From the NCBI RefSeq assembly GCF_000980875.1, contig NZ_LAYO01000108.1, positions 1-64,000 on the forward strand: DNA of 64,000 nucleotides. The letters run 5' to 3'. Origin of the DNA: Leucobacter sp. Ag1 (GTDB lineage Bacteria; Actinomycetota; Actinomycetes; Actinomycetales; Microbacteriaceae). The stretch's first letter is position 1, and each line of letters opens with the position of its first letter. Shown here piece by piece: positions 1 through 7,891 of this stretch. The notes beneath the pieces were generated by a model. The model worked only from the letters and a program-made list of their open reading frames with translations, had not been told where the DNA came from and ran no database searches. Both the position numbers and the translations under genes were made by a program.

Positions 1-26
1 CGCGGGAGAATTCGAATTCTCCCGCG
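1..26. terminator. perfect 26-bp palindrome, probable terminator
   Basis: Two perfect 13-base complementary arms beginning CGCGGGAG meet without a spacer, so RNA from either strand could fold into a GC-rich hairpin. It touches the left edge and probably ends transcription of a gene outside the window. Positions 27-157 hold no gene or RNA that I can recognise. Confidence 0.55.
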
Positions 27-157
27 CCGCGTCACCTTTTCACCGCCCCCGGCACTCTCAATGCGAAGAAGTCGAATACGGCAGAGAGTCCCCCTACTCG
101 AGTCCCGGCTCTTCACCCACCGGCTCGCAGTTCCCCCCTTCTTGCCGCAGCCGGCAC

Positions 158-192
158 GGATGGGCGTTCCTCCCCGGGAGGAACGCCCATCC
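158..192. terminator. terminator hairpin after the SorC regulator
   Basis: A 17-bp perfect inverted repeat (left arm begins GGATGGGCGTTCC) surrounds a single central base. It lies 2 bases beyond the stop of the leftward SorC-type gene and is the obvious intrinsic terminator. There is no T tract, which is usual in high-GC actinomycetes. Confidence 0.75.
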
Positions 193-194
193 CC

Positions 195-1175
195 TTACCC
201 CGCTCCGCCCCGCTCGCCCTCGAGCGCGAGCCACGCGAGCTCCTCGTCGACGACGAGCTCGGTGATGATCCCGGCCGCGAGGGCGCCGCGCAGGCTCTGC
301 AGCTTGGCGGCTCCCGAGACGACGCAGATGCGGCGGGGGATCCGGCGCACGATGTCGAACGAGGGGCCGCTCGATCGTTCGTTCAGGGGGATCCCGTCGG
401 TGCTGCCGTCCTCGCGGAAGAACTGGGTGGCGCAGTCGCCGACCACGCCGGCGTGCGCGAGCTCCTTCAGATCCTCGCGCTCCAGGTAGTTGCCCGAGTA
501 GATGTGGGAGCGGCGGTCGCCGAGGCGCGAACCGAGGCTGAACACGAACAGGTTGGCGGATGCCTGGAGCTTGAGCACCCGGCTGATGGAGCGTTCGCGC
601 CACAGCGCTCGCCGCGTCTCGGGGTCGTCGAAGATCGCGGGGACCGTGAACTGGTAGACGGTGGCCGAGAAGGCGTCGCCGAATCCGCCGAGGAGGCCCG
701 CGGAGTACGCGAGGCCGGAGGTGTGGAGGTTCGCCGCGCCGTTCAGCTGCACCACGCGGGTCTCGTGCACGGGCTTCGCGGGGAGGTGCCGGGCGACGGC
801 GGTCGTGGTGGCGCCCCAGGCGACGCCGATAGTGGATCGGTCGTCGACGGCTGCGGCGACGAGGTGGGCGGCGGTGCGCGCGGTGCGGTCGAGCCGCGCG
901 CTCTCGGAAGCGCGGGCGGGGGCCGGCGCGACGTGCGCGGTGATCCCGAATCGTTCGGAGAGCTGCTGCTCGAGCCGGGAGCGCGCCTCCTGCGGGGAGT
1001 GGACGCGGATCTCGACGAGTCCGGTGTCGCGAGCGTAGCTCAGCAGTCGCGAGATGGAGGACCGGGAGACCCGCATCTCCTGCGAGATCGCCTCCATCGT
1101 GTGGTTCTGCAGGTAGTACAGCTGCGCCGCGCGCAGCGCCTCCCGCGCCTTCGTCGCGTTCGCCGGATCTGCCAT
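195..1175 (-). CDS. SorC/DeoR-type sugar-binding transcriptional regulator
   Basis: This 326-aa protein has an N-terminal helix-turn-helix (about residues 25-48) and a long C-terminal sugar-phosphate-sensing domain typical of the SorC family. The start is set by AAGGAG five bases before the ATG; a longer reading frame to 1226 would run through the operator. It is transcribed away from glpD, and the intergenic space holds a perfect 18-bp palindrome. I infer that it senses a glycerol or triose-phosphate intermediate and controls both itself and glpDFK. The ligand is not provable from sequence: SorC members such as CggR and DeoR bind phosphorylated sugars. Confidence 0.85.
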   Translation of the reverse strand: MADPANATKAREALRAAQLYYLQNHTMEAISQEMRVSRSSISRLLSYARDTGLVEIRVHSPQEARSRLEQQLSERFGITAHVAPAPARASESARLDRTARTAAHLVAAAVDDRSTIGVAWGATTTAVARHLPAKPVHETRVVQLNGAANLHTSGLAYSAGLLGGFGDAFSATVYQFTVPAIFDDPETRRALWRERSISRVLKLQASANLFVFSLGSRLGDRRSHIYSGNYLEREDLKELAHAGVVGDCATQFFREDGSTDGIPLNERSSGPSFDIVRRIPRRICVVSGAAKLQSLRGALAAGIITELVVDEELAWLALEGERGGAG

Positions 1176-1198
1176 CGTGCTCCTTCGAGTCGACCCAT

Positions 1199-1216
1199 TC
1201 TGCACATATGTGCAGA
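1199..1216. promoter_or_regulatory. 18-bp palindromic operator between SorC regulator and glpD
   Basis: TCTGCACATATGTGCAGA is a perfect palindrome midway between the divergent starts of the regulator (1175) and glpD (1280). Position and symmetry fit a SorC-type dimer or tetramer site acting on both promoters. No second full copy is visible upstream of glpF or glpK. Confidence 0.6.
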
Positions 1217-1279
1217 TCGCTTGCAAGCCCGTTCAATGCTGGATCAGGCTGTGCGTGAATCTCGAAAGGTCTGGACCCA

Positions 1280-3004
1280 ATGAACGATCGCCCGTCGCCC
1301 GCTCGCCCCGCCGTCGAAGCTCTGCGCGAGCGCCCGAGCGCCGATGTGCTGATCATCGGCGGAGGCATCAACGGCATCGCCACCTTTCGCGAGCTGGCGC
1401 TGCAGGGCGTCGATGTGGCCCTGGTGGAGCGCGGCGACTTCGTCTCCGGCGCCTCCTCCGCGTCGAGCCACATGGTGCACGGCGGGATCCGCTACCTCGA
1501 GAACGGCGAGTTCCGGCTGGTGAAGGAGGCGGTCACCGAGCGCAACCGCCTGCTGCGCACCGCCCCGCACTACGTCCGTCCCCTCGAGACGACGATCCCG
1601 ATCTTCTCGACCTTCTCGGGGATCCTCTCCGCGCCGTTCCGCCTGCTCGTCACGCACGGCCGCGGCAAGCCCCGCGAGCGCGGCGCCGCGCTGATCAAGA
1701 TGGGCCTCACCCTCTACGACACCTTCTCGCGCGACGGCGGCCAGGTGCCCCGGCACCGCTTCCTCGGGCGCCGGCGCTCGCTGGCGGAGCTGCCGCAGCT
1801 GAACGACGACCTCTCGTACACGGCGACCTACTTCGACGCCTCGATGCACGACCCCGAGCGGCTCGCCCTCGACGTGCTGCACGACGGGATCGTGGCCGGC
1901 GGCGACCGTGCGCGCGCCGCGAACTACCTGCCCGCCGTGGGCTTCTCGGACGGCGCCGTGCGGCTGCGCGACGAGGCGAACGGCGGCGAGGAGTTCGACT
2001 TCGCCGCCAAGCTGATCATCAACACCAGCGGCCCGTGGACCGATCTTACCAACGCCGCGCTGGGCGAGGACACCCGCTTCATGGGCGGCACGAAGGGGTC
2101 CCACGTGGTCCTCGACCACCCCGAGCTCCTCGCGGCGACGGGCGGACGTGAGATCTTCTTCGAGCACTCCGACGGCCGCATCGTCCTCATCTACCCGCTC
2201 AAGGATCGGGTGCTCGTGGGCACGACCGACATCGAGGCGGATCCGGCGAAACCCGTGGTGTGCACGCCCGACGAGGTCGACTACTTCTTCGACCTGATCT
2301 CGCACGTCTTCCCGAAGATCGAGGTCGATCGCTCGCACATCGTCTACACCTTCTCGGGCATCCGTCCGCTCCCGCGCCACGACGACACCGCTCCCGGCTT
2401 CGTGTCGCGCGACTACCGCATCGTCGCGTCCGAGCGCGCAGGGGTGCCCCTGCTGAGCCTCGTCGGCGGCAAGTGGACGACCTTCCGCGCGCTCGCCGCG
2501 CACCTCGCCGACGATGCGCTGGAGATCCTGCACCAGCGCCGCACCGTGCACACCGAGACGCTCCCCATCGGCGGCGGGGACGACTTCCCGCGGACCCCGG
2601 CCGCGCGCACCACCTGGGTGGCCGCGCGGGCCGACGGACACGGCCGGGATCGCGTCGAGCAGCTGCTCGACCGCTACGGGACCCGTGCCGACGAGGTGCT
2701 CGCCGCGGCGCCCGAGCACGAGCCGGAGCTGACGCGGATCCCGGGCTACACGGCGTCCGAGCTCGCCCACCTCGCCGGGACCGAGCAGATCGTGCACCTC
2801 GACGACCTGCTCCTGCGCCGCACGTCGATCGCGTTCGTCGGCGGCGTGACCGCCGAGCGGATCCGCGCCGCTGCCGAGGCCATCGCGCCGACGCTCGGCT
2901 GGGACGAGGCTCGGACCGCGGGCGAGGTCGCCCGCACCGTCGAACTGCTGCGCACCGCGCACCGCATCGATCCCGAGAAGGGAGGCGCGTTCATCGGCGG
3001 CTGA
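1280..3004 (+). CDS. glpD: glycerol-3-phosphate dehydrogenase/oxidase GlpD
   Basis: FAD enzyme of 574 aa that oxidises sn-glycerol 3-phosphate to dihydroxyacetone phosphate at the membrane, feeding electrons to quinone or oxygen. An N-terminal Rossmann FAD motif (IIGGGINGIA, residues 25-34) opens the DAO domain. The substrate-binding middle and the helical C-terminal domain seen in aerobic GlpD are present, and the length is normal. A GAAAGG element precedes the ATG. It is the first gene of glpD-glpF-glpK, 131 bp ahead of glpF, and is divergent from a SorC-type regulator whose palindromic site covers the promoter region. Confidence 0.95.
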   Translation: MNDRPSPARPAVEALRERPSADVLIIGGGINGIATFRELALQGVDVALVERGDFVSGASSASSHMVHGGIRYLENGEFRLVKEAVTERNRLLRTAPHYVRPLETTIPIFSTFSGILSAPFRLLVTHGRGKPRERGAALIKMGLTLYDTFSRDGGQVPRHRFLGRRRSLAELPQLNDDLSYTATYFDASMHDPERLALDVLHDGIVAGGDRARAANYLPAVGFSDGAVRLRDEANGGEEFDFAAKLIINTSGPWTDLTNAALGEDTRFMGGTKGSHVVLDHPELLAATGGREIFFEHSDGRIVLIYPLKDRVLVGTTDIEADPAKPVVCTPDEVDYFFDLISHVFPKIEVDRSHIVYTFSGIRPLPRHDDTAPGFVSRDYRIVASERAGVPLLSLVGGKWTTFRALAAHLADDALEILHQRRTVHTETLPIGGGDDFPRTPAARTTWVAARADGHGRDRVEQLLDRYGTRADEVLAAAPEHEPELTRIPGYTASELAHLAGTEQIVHLDDLLLRRTSIAFVGGVTAERIRAAAEAIAPTLGWDEARTAGEVARTVELLRTAHRIDPEKGGAFIGG

Positions 3005-3135
3005 GCAGCCCGATCCGAGCGGCGCGTCCGCTCCTCCACCCGCCGGTCCGCAGCACCGGCCCACCCACACTTCTCCGATGCGCGGGCGATCCGTCCCGTG
3101 TACAGCGCGAGAGAACCCGAAAGGTCAATGACGAC

Positions 3136-3891
3136 ATGCAAGAAGTCAATCTCGGTCTCTATTTCCTCTCCGAACTCGTCGGCACGGGGCTCCTCATCCT
3201 CCTCGGATGCGGCGTCGTGGCGAACGTCGTGCTCGCGAAGACGAAAGGCAACGGCGGCGGCACCCTGATGGTGAACTGGGGCTGGGGCCTCGCCGTGTTC
3301 ATCGGCGTGCTCGCCTCCGCCTACTCCGGCGCGATCCTCAACCCGGCCGTCGGCGTCGGCCTGCTGATCGCCGGCAAGATCTCCGCGGTCCAGTTCTTCG
3401 TCGCGGCGGGCGCCGAGCTCCTCGGTGCGATCCTCGGCGCGATCCTGTGCTGGATCGCGTACCGTCAGCACTTCGACGAGGAGCCCGAGGCGGCCAACAA
3501 GCTCGGCGTCTTCTCGACCGGCCCCGCGATCCGCTCGTACGGCTGGAACTTCATGACCGAGGTCATCGGCACGTTCGTGCTGGTCTTCGCGGTGTTCGCG
3601 TTCGCCGACCAGGGCGACATCAACGTCGGCGTGCCCGGAGGCCTCGGGCCGCTCACCGCGCTGCCGGTCGCGCTCGTCGTCGTCGGCATCGGCGCCTCGC
3701 TCGGCGGCCCCACGGGCTACGCCATCAACCCCGCCCGCGACCTTGGTCCCCGCATCGCGCACGCGCTGCTCCCGATCAAGGGCAAGGGCTCCAGCGACTG
3801 GGGCTACGCTTGGGTTCCCGTGCTCGGCCCGCTCGTCGGCGGAGCGATCGCGGCGTTCGCTTCCCCCGTCCTTCTGGGGCTCGCCGCCTGA
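3136..3891 (+). CDS. glpF: glycerol facilitator, MIP/aquaporin family
   Basis: Six-helix MIP channel of 251 aa. The two half-helix signatures are present: NPA at residues 69-71 and NPARD at 198-202. The Asp after the second NPAR is the classical mark of glycerol-conducting aquaglyceroporins rather than water channels. The ATG at 3136 is used because the ATG at 3128 is out of frame; GAAAGG lies about 11 bases upstream. It sits between glpD and glpK, so it would carry glycerol in for phosphorylation by the next gene product. Confidence 0.95.
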   Translation: MQEVNLGLYFLSELVGTGLLILLGCGVVANVVLAKTKGNGGGTLMVNWGWGLAVFIGVLASAYSGAILNPAVGVGLLIAGKISAVQFFVAAGAELLGAILGAILCWIAYRQHFDEEPEAANKLGVFSTGPAIRSYGWNFMTEVIGTFVLVFAVFAFADQGDINVGVPGGLGPLTALPVALVVVGIGASLGGPTGYAINPARDLGPRIAHALLPIKGKGSSDWGYAWVPVLGPLVGGAIAAFASPVLLGLAA

Positions 3892-3971
3892 TCGGCGCGC
3901 TCACCGCAGCAGCACCCGAACCAGCAATTTCCTCACCGGAGCAACGCCGCTTTCACGAAAGGAAGCACCAC

Positions 3972-5486
3972 ATGTCTCAGTACATCATCGCGATCGACCA
4001 GGGCACGACCTCGAGCCGGGCGATCATCTTCGACAAGGCGGGATCGATCATCTCCGTCGGCCAGAAGGAGCACGAGCAGATCATGCCGCAGGCCGGCTGG
4101 GTCGAGCACGATCCGCTGGAGATCTGGCGCAACGTGCAGGAGGTGATCGGCATCGCGCTCGGTCGCGCCGACCTCACCCGGCACGACATCGCGTCCATCG
4201 GCATCACGAACCAGCGCGAGACCGCGGTGGTCTGGAACCGGAAGACCGGCCAGCCCGTCTACAACGCGATCGTGTGGCAGGACACCCGCACGCAGGCCAT
4301 CGTCGACCGCCTCGCGGCCGACGGCGGCATCGAGCGCTTCAAGGAGACCGTCGGGCTGCCGCTGGCGACCTACTTCTCGGGCACCAAGATCGCGTGGATC
4401 CTCGAGAACGTCGAGGGCGCGCGCGAGGCGGCCGACGCCGGTGATCTGCTCTTCGGCACCACCGACTGCTGGGTGCTGTGGAACCTGACCGGCGGTCCCG
4501 AGGGCGGCGTCCACGTCACCGACGTCACCAACGCGTCGCGCACCCTCTTCATGGATCTGCGCACGCTCGAGTGGCGCGACGACATCCTCGAGGCCTTCGG
4601 CGTGCCCCGCTCGATGCTGCCGCAGATCAAGTCCTCCTCCGAGGTGTACGGCGAGGCCGAGGACTCCTCGCTGCTGCGCGGGACCCCGATCTCGGGCATC
4701 CTTGGCGATCAGCAGGCGGCGACCTTCGGCCAGGCGGCGTTCGACGCCGGTGAGTCGAAGAACACGTACGGCACGGGCTGCTTCCTCATCTTCAACACCG
4801 GTGAAGAGATCGTGCACTCGCAGAACGGCCTGCTCACCACGGTCGGGTACAAGCTTGGCGACGGCCCCACGCACTACGCGCTCGAGGGATCCATCGCGGT
4901 CACCGGCTCGCTGATCCAGTGGCTGCGGGATCAGCTCGGGATCATCTCGGCCGCGCCCGAGGTCGAGGAGCTCGCGGACAGCGTGCCCGACAACGGCGGC
5001 GTCTACATCGTCCCGGCGTTCTCGGGCCTGTTCGCGCCGTACTGGCGTCCGGACGCCCGCGGCGCGATCGTCGGGCTGACCCGGTACTCGAACAAGGGGC
5101 ACATCGCCCGTGCGGCGCTCGAGGCGGTCGCGTTCCAGACCCGCGACGTGCTCGACGCGGTCAACGCCGACGCCGGTGTGGACCTCACCGAGCTGAAGGT
5201 CGACGGCGGCATGGTCGCGAACAACGCGCTCATGCAGTTCCAGGCCGACGTGCTCGGCGTCTCGGTCGTGCGCCCCGTCGTCGCCGAGACCACGGCGCTC
5301 GGTGCGGCCTACGCCGCGGGCCTCGCGGTCGGGTTCTGGAGCGGCCTCGACGATCTCGCCGCGAACTGGCAGGAGGATCGCCGTTGGGAGCCCGCCATGG
5401 AGGACGCCGAGCGCGACCGCCAGCTGCGCAACTGGCGCAAGGCCGTCACCAAGTCGACCGGATGGGTCGACGAGGACGTGCGCTGA
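3972..5486 (+). CDS. glpK: glycerol kinase
   Basis: ATP-dependent glycerol kinase of 504 aa, FGGY family, producing glycerol 3-phosphate for GlpD. The N-terminal phosphate loop (DQGTTSSRA, residues 9-17), the WVEHDP segment and the C-terminal DGGMVANN nucleotide-binding segment are all visible. The length matches E. coli GlpK. AAAGGA stands 8 bases before the ATG. It is the last gene of the operon and is followed by a very strong hairpin at 5528-5571. Confidence 0.97.
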   Translation: MSQYIIAIDQGTTSSRAIIFDKAGSIISVGQKEHEQIMPQAGWVEHDPLEIWRNVQEVIGIALGRADLTRHDIASIGITNQRETAVVWNRKTGQPVYNAIVWQDTRTQAIVDRLAADGGIERFKETVGLPLATYFSGTKIAWILENVEGAREAADAGDLLFGTTDCWVLWNLTGGPEGGVHVTDVTNASRTLFMDLRTLEWRDDILEAFGVPRSMLPQIKSSSEVYGEAEDSSLLRGTPISGILGDQQAATFGQAAFDAGESKNTYGTGCFLIFNTGEEIVHSQNGLLTTVGYKLGDGPTHYALEGSIAVTGSLIQWLRDQLGIISAAPEVEELADSVPDNGGVYIVPAFSGLFAPYWRPDARGAIVGLTRYSNKGHIARAALEAVAFQTRDVLDAVNADAGVDLTELKVDGGMVANNALMQFQADVLGVSVVRPVVAETTALGAAYAAGLAVGFWSGLDDLAANWQEDRRWEPAMEDAERDRQLRNWRKAVTKSTGWVDEDVR

Positions 5487-5527
5487 GCGAGCTGATGCGC
5501 ACCGACGTGCGCTGACGCGATCCGCGT

Positions 5528-5571
5528 GACGCAGAGGGCCCGACCGGTCGACCGGTCGGGCCCTCTGCGTC
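5528..5571. terminator. 44-bp palindromic terminator after glpK
   Basis: A 22-bp perfect self-complementary arm (starting GACGCAGAGGGCC) folds into a long GC-rich hairpin 41 bases downstream of the glpK stop. No poly-T follows. It separates the glycerol operon from the RCC1 surface protein gene. Confidence 0.85.
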
Positions 5572-5689
5572 GTTCGGCGAGTCTGCCGAGCCTGTAACGC
5601 GACATCCGTCCGGTAATTCGCGACAGTGCGTTTCGGAAAACCGCGTCATGAATCACCCGATTCCCCGTGTTACAGGGGATGGGCGCCTT

Positions 5690-5710
5690 GTGAGCGCTCG
5701 TCGCGCTCAC
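5690..5710 (+). promoter_or_regulatory. 5'-UTR hairpin abutting the Shine-Dalgarno of the RCC1 gene
   Basis: GTGAGCGC and GCGCTCAC form an 8-bp stem with a 5-base loop, ending directly before the GAGGGGA ribosome binding site (5711-5717). The hairpin could stabilise the mRNA or modulate translation. I could not match the surrounding leader to a known riboswitch class. Confidence 0.45.
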
Positions 5711-5721
5711 GAGGGGACCCC

Positions 5722-7725
5722 ATGAACAGATTGACCACCCGCGCGCTCGGCGCGGTCGCATTGGCGGCGATGGCCGTCTTCGCCGTGCCCGCCGCGGCGC
5801 TCGCCGCACCGGCGCCGCCGGTGGCCCCGGATTCCGGTCCGACCGCGGGCGGCACGACCGTGACGCTGCAGGCGCCCGCGGGGATCTCGTACACCGAGGT
5901 GAGCGCGGGATCCGACCACACGGTCGCGCTCGGCTCCGACGGCAGCACCTACGCGTGGGGGCAGAACGCGTCCGGCCAGCTGGGCGACGGCTCGACGGCT
6001 TCGAGCAGCGCACCCGTGAGGGTCTCGGTGCCGGCGGGCGTGACGTTCACGCAGCTCGCCGCGGGCAGCGGCGGCAACACCCTCGCCATCGGTTCCGACG
6101 GCAACGCGTACGCGTGGGGGAACAACGAGGACGGGCAGCTCGGCGACGGCACCCGCACGAACCGCAGCACTCCGGTGAAGGTGCAGGCCCCGGCGGGCGT
6201 CTCGTTCACGCAGGTCAGCACCAACTGGTACACCTCGCTCGCGCTCGGCTCCGACGGCGGCGTCTACGCGTGGGGCGACAACACCTACGGCAAGGTGGGC
6301 AACGGCGCCGCCGGGCCGAACGGCGGCGACAACGCCGTGCCGACGCCGACGCGGGTGCTCACGCCCGCGGGCGTGACGTTCACCCAGGTCGCGTCCGCGG
6401 GACGGCACTCGCTGGCGCTGGCCTCCGACGGCACGGCGTACGCGTGGGGCGGCGGCTGGCTGGGGCAGCTCGGCGACGGCGCGGCGCTCGACAGCGCCCT
6501 GCCCGTGGCGGTGCAGATGCCGGCCGGCGTGACCTTCACGAGCCTCTCCGGCGGCTACTGGTACTCGCTCGCCATCGGTTCCGACGGCAACGGGTACGCG
6601 TGGGGCGACAATCAGTACGGCCAGCTGGGCGACGGCACCACCGCGCAGCGGAACGCGCCGGTGCGGATCCAGGCCCCGACAGGGGTCACCTTCTCGCAGC
6701 TGAGCGCGGGCAACGGGCAGTCGCTCGGCCTCGGTTCCGACGGGTTCGTGTACTCGTGGGGCGCCAACGGCTCGGGCCTCGGCACGGGCACGACGTCCGC
6801 CACGGCACCGGCGCGGGTGCAGCTGCCCGCTGCATCGGCGCCGTTCACCGGGATCGCCACGGGATTCGGGCACTCGCTCGCCATCGGCTCCGACGGCGGG
6901 ACGTACAGCTGGGGGCGGAACGCCGCCGGGCAGCTCGGTACGGGCACGACCGCGAACCAGCCGCTGCCGGCCACTGTGCTCACCCCGCCGGTCGAGGTGA
7001 CGGGAGTCACCTTCGACGGGATCGCGGGCACCGGCCTCGTCGACAACGGCGACGGCACGGTGTCGGTCGTGACGCCGCCGCACGCGGCCGGTCCGGTCGA
7101 CGTGGTGCTGAGCTGGACCCTCGGCGGTGATGCCCGCCCGGTGGTCACGCACACGGACGGTTTCACCTACGTCGCTCCGGCGGTCGCCCCGACCATCACC
7201 GACCCCGAGGACCGCACGGTCGAGACGGGCGGATCGGCGACCTTCACCGTCGAGGTGACGGGCACGCCCACGCCGAGCACGGTGTGGGAGGTCTCGACCG
7301 ACGGCGGCAAGACGTGGAAGCCGGTGTCGTCGATCCCCGGCGTGCAGGTTTCGACGGACGGCCTGAGCCTCACGGTGTCGCCCGCGACCGCGGTGCACGA
7401 CGGACTGCGTGTGCGCGCGACTGCGACGAACAGTGCGGGTTCGGTGACGAGCGAGTCGGCGCTGCTGACGGTCGTGGCGAAGGCTGGACCGGGCGGCGGT
7501 TCCGACGGCGGTGCGAATGCCGGTGGCGGATCGACCGCGGATGGCGGATCGACCGCGGATGGCGGATCGAACGGCAGCGGGTCGGGTTCCTCGGCGAAGC
7601 CGGGCGCGGGGCTCGCGACCACGGGCGCCGGGGCGTCGTGGGCGACCGCGGCACTGGGCGCCCTGCTGCTCGCGGGCGCGGCTGCCGTCGGTCTGCGCGC
7701 GCTGACGCGCCGCAGCGCGACCTGA
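5722..7725 (+). CDS. secreted RCC1-repeat surface protein with LAxTG-type anchor
   Basis: A 667-aa exported protein. After a signal peptide (to about residue 32) come seven RCC1-type repeats of about 50 aa, each with a YAWG core and GQLGDG-like turn, enough for one closed seven-bladed propeller. An Ig-like domain follows (about residues 490-590). Then come a Gly/Ser/Asp linker with a short tandem repeat, the pentapeptide LATTG, a hydrophobic helix and a basic tail. LAxTG is the sorting signal recognised by actinobacterial class E sortases, so wall anchoring is likely. The start follows GAGGGGA. The ligand is unknown; bacterial RCC1 surface proteins are usually thought to be adhesive. Confidence 0.85.
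   Translation: MNRLTTRALGAVALAAMAVFAVPAAALAAPAPPVAPDSGPTAGGTTVTLQAPAGISYTEVSAGSDHTVALGSDGSTYAWGQNASGQLGDGSTASSSAPVRVSVPAGVTFTQLAAGSGGNTLAIGSDGNAYAWGNNEDGQLGDGTRTNRSTPVKVQAPAGVSFTQVSTNWYTSLALGSDGGVYAWGDNTYGKVGNGAAGPNGGDNAVPTPTRVLTPAGVTFTQVASAGRHSLALASDGTAYAWGGGWLGQLGDGAALDSALPVAVQMPAGVTFTSLSGGYWYSLAIGSDGNGYAWGDNQYGQLGDGTTAQRNAPVRIQAPTGVTFSQLSAGNGQSLGLGSDGFVYSWGANGSGLGTGTTSATAPARVQLPAASAPFTGIATGFGHSLAIGSDGGTYSWGRNAAGQLGTGTTANQPLPATVLTPPVEVTGVTFDGIAGTGLVDNGDGTVSVVTPPHAAGPVDVVLSWTLGGDARPVVTHTDGFTYVAPAVAPTITDPEDRTVETGGSATFTVEVTGTPTPSTVWEVSTDGGKTWKPVSSIPGVQVSTDGLSLTVSPATAVHDGLRVRATATNSAGSVTSESALLTVVAKAGPGGGSDGGANAGGGSTADGGSTADGGSNGSGSGSSAKPGAGLATTGAGASWATAALGALLLAGAAAVGLRALTRRSAT
7525..7570 (+). 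repeat. 18-bp tandem repeat in the wall-spanning linker
   Basis: Two exact 18-bp units (GGCGGATCGACCGCGGAT) and part of a third encode GGSTAD repeats in the linker just before the sorting signal. Such in-frame repeats can vary in number and change the length of the wall-spanning stalk. Confidence 0.8.
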
Positions 7726-7780
7726 CCGCGGCCTGATCCGGGCCCGACCGCGGCCTGGGCAATCCGGTACGCATTTCGGG

Positions 7781-7833
7781 GATCCGCGCGATCTCGGACC
7801 CTTCCGCACAGGAGGTCCGAAATCGTGCGGATC
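7781..7833. terminator. imperfect long inverted repeat, probable bidirectional terminator
   Basis: Arms of 20 bases (7781-7800 and 7814-7833) pair at 18 positions around a 13-base loop. The element lies between the converging RCC1 and LuxR-type genes and so probably terminates both. Confidence 0.6.
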
Positions 7834-7891
7834 TCCGCGTTGTGGGACGGCGCAACGCGAACCCCGGCCGAGGACTCGCGGCCGCACCGCC

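Noticed and set aside
61-157. tRNA-like fragment on either strand (a TCGAGTCCCGG string)
   Set aside because: No acceptor or anticodon stem can be drawn around it and no 3' CCA-compatible end is present.
1244-3070. Long open frames antisense to glpD, glpF and glpK and to most other genes
   Set aside because: They are rich in Arg, Ala, Gly and Pro without domains, as expected for mirror frames of high-GC genes; the sense frames have clear family motifs.
7525-7570. CRISPR-like repeats
   Set aside because: Units are directly adjacent with no spacers and translate to a surface-protein linker.
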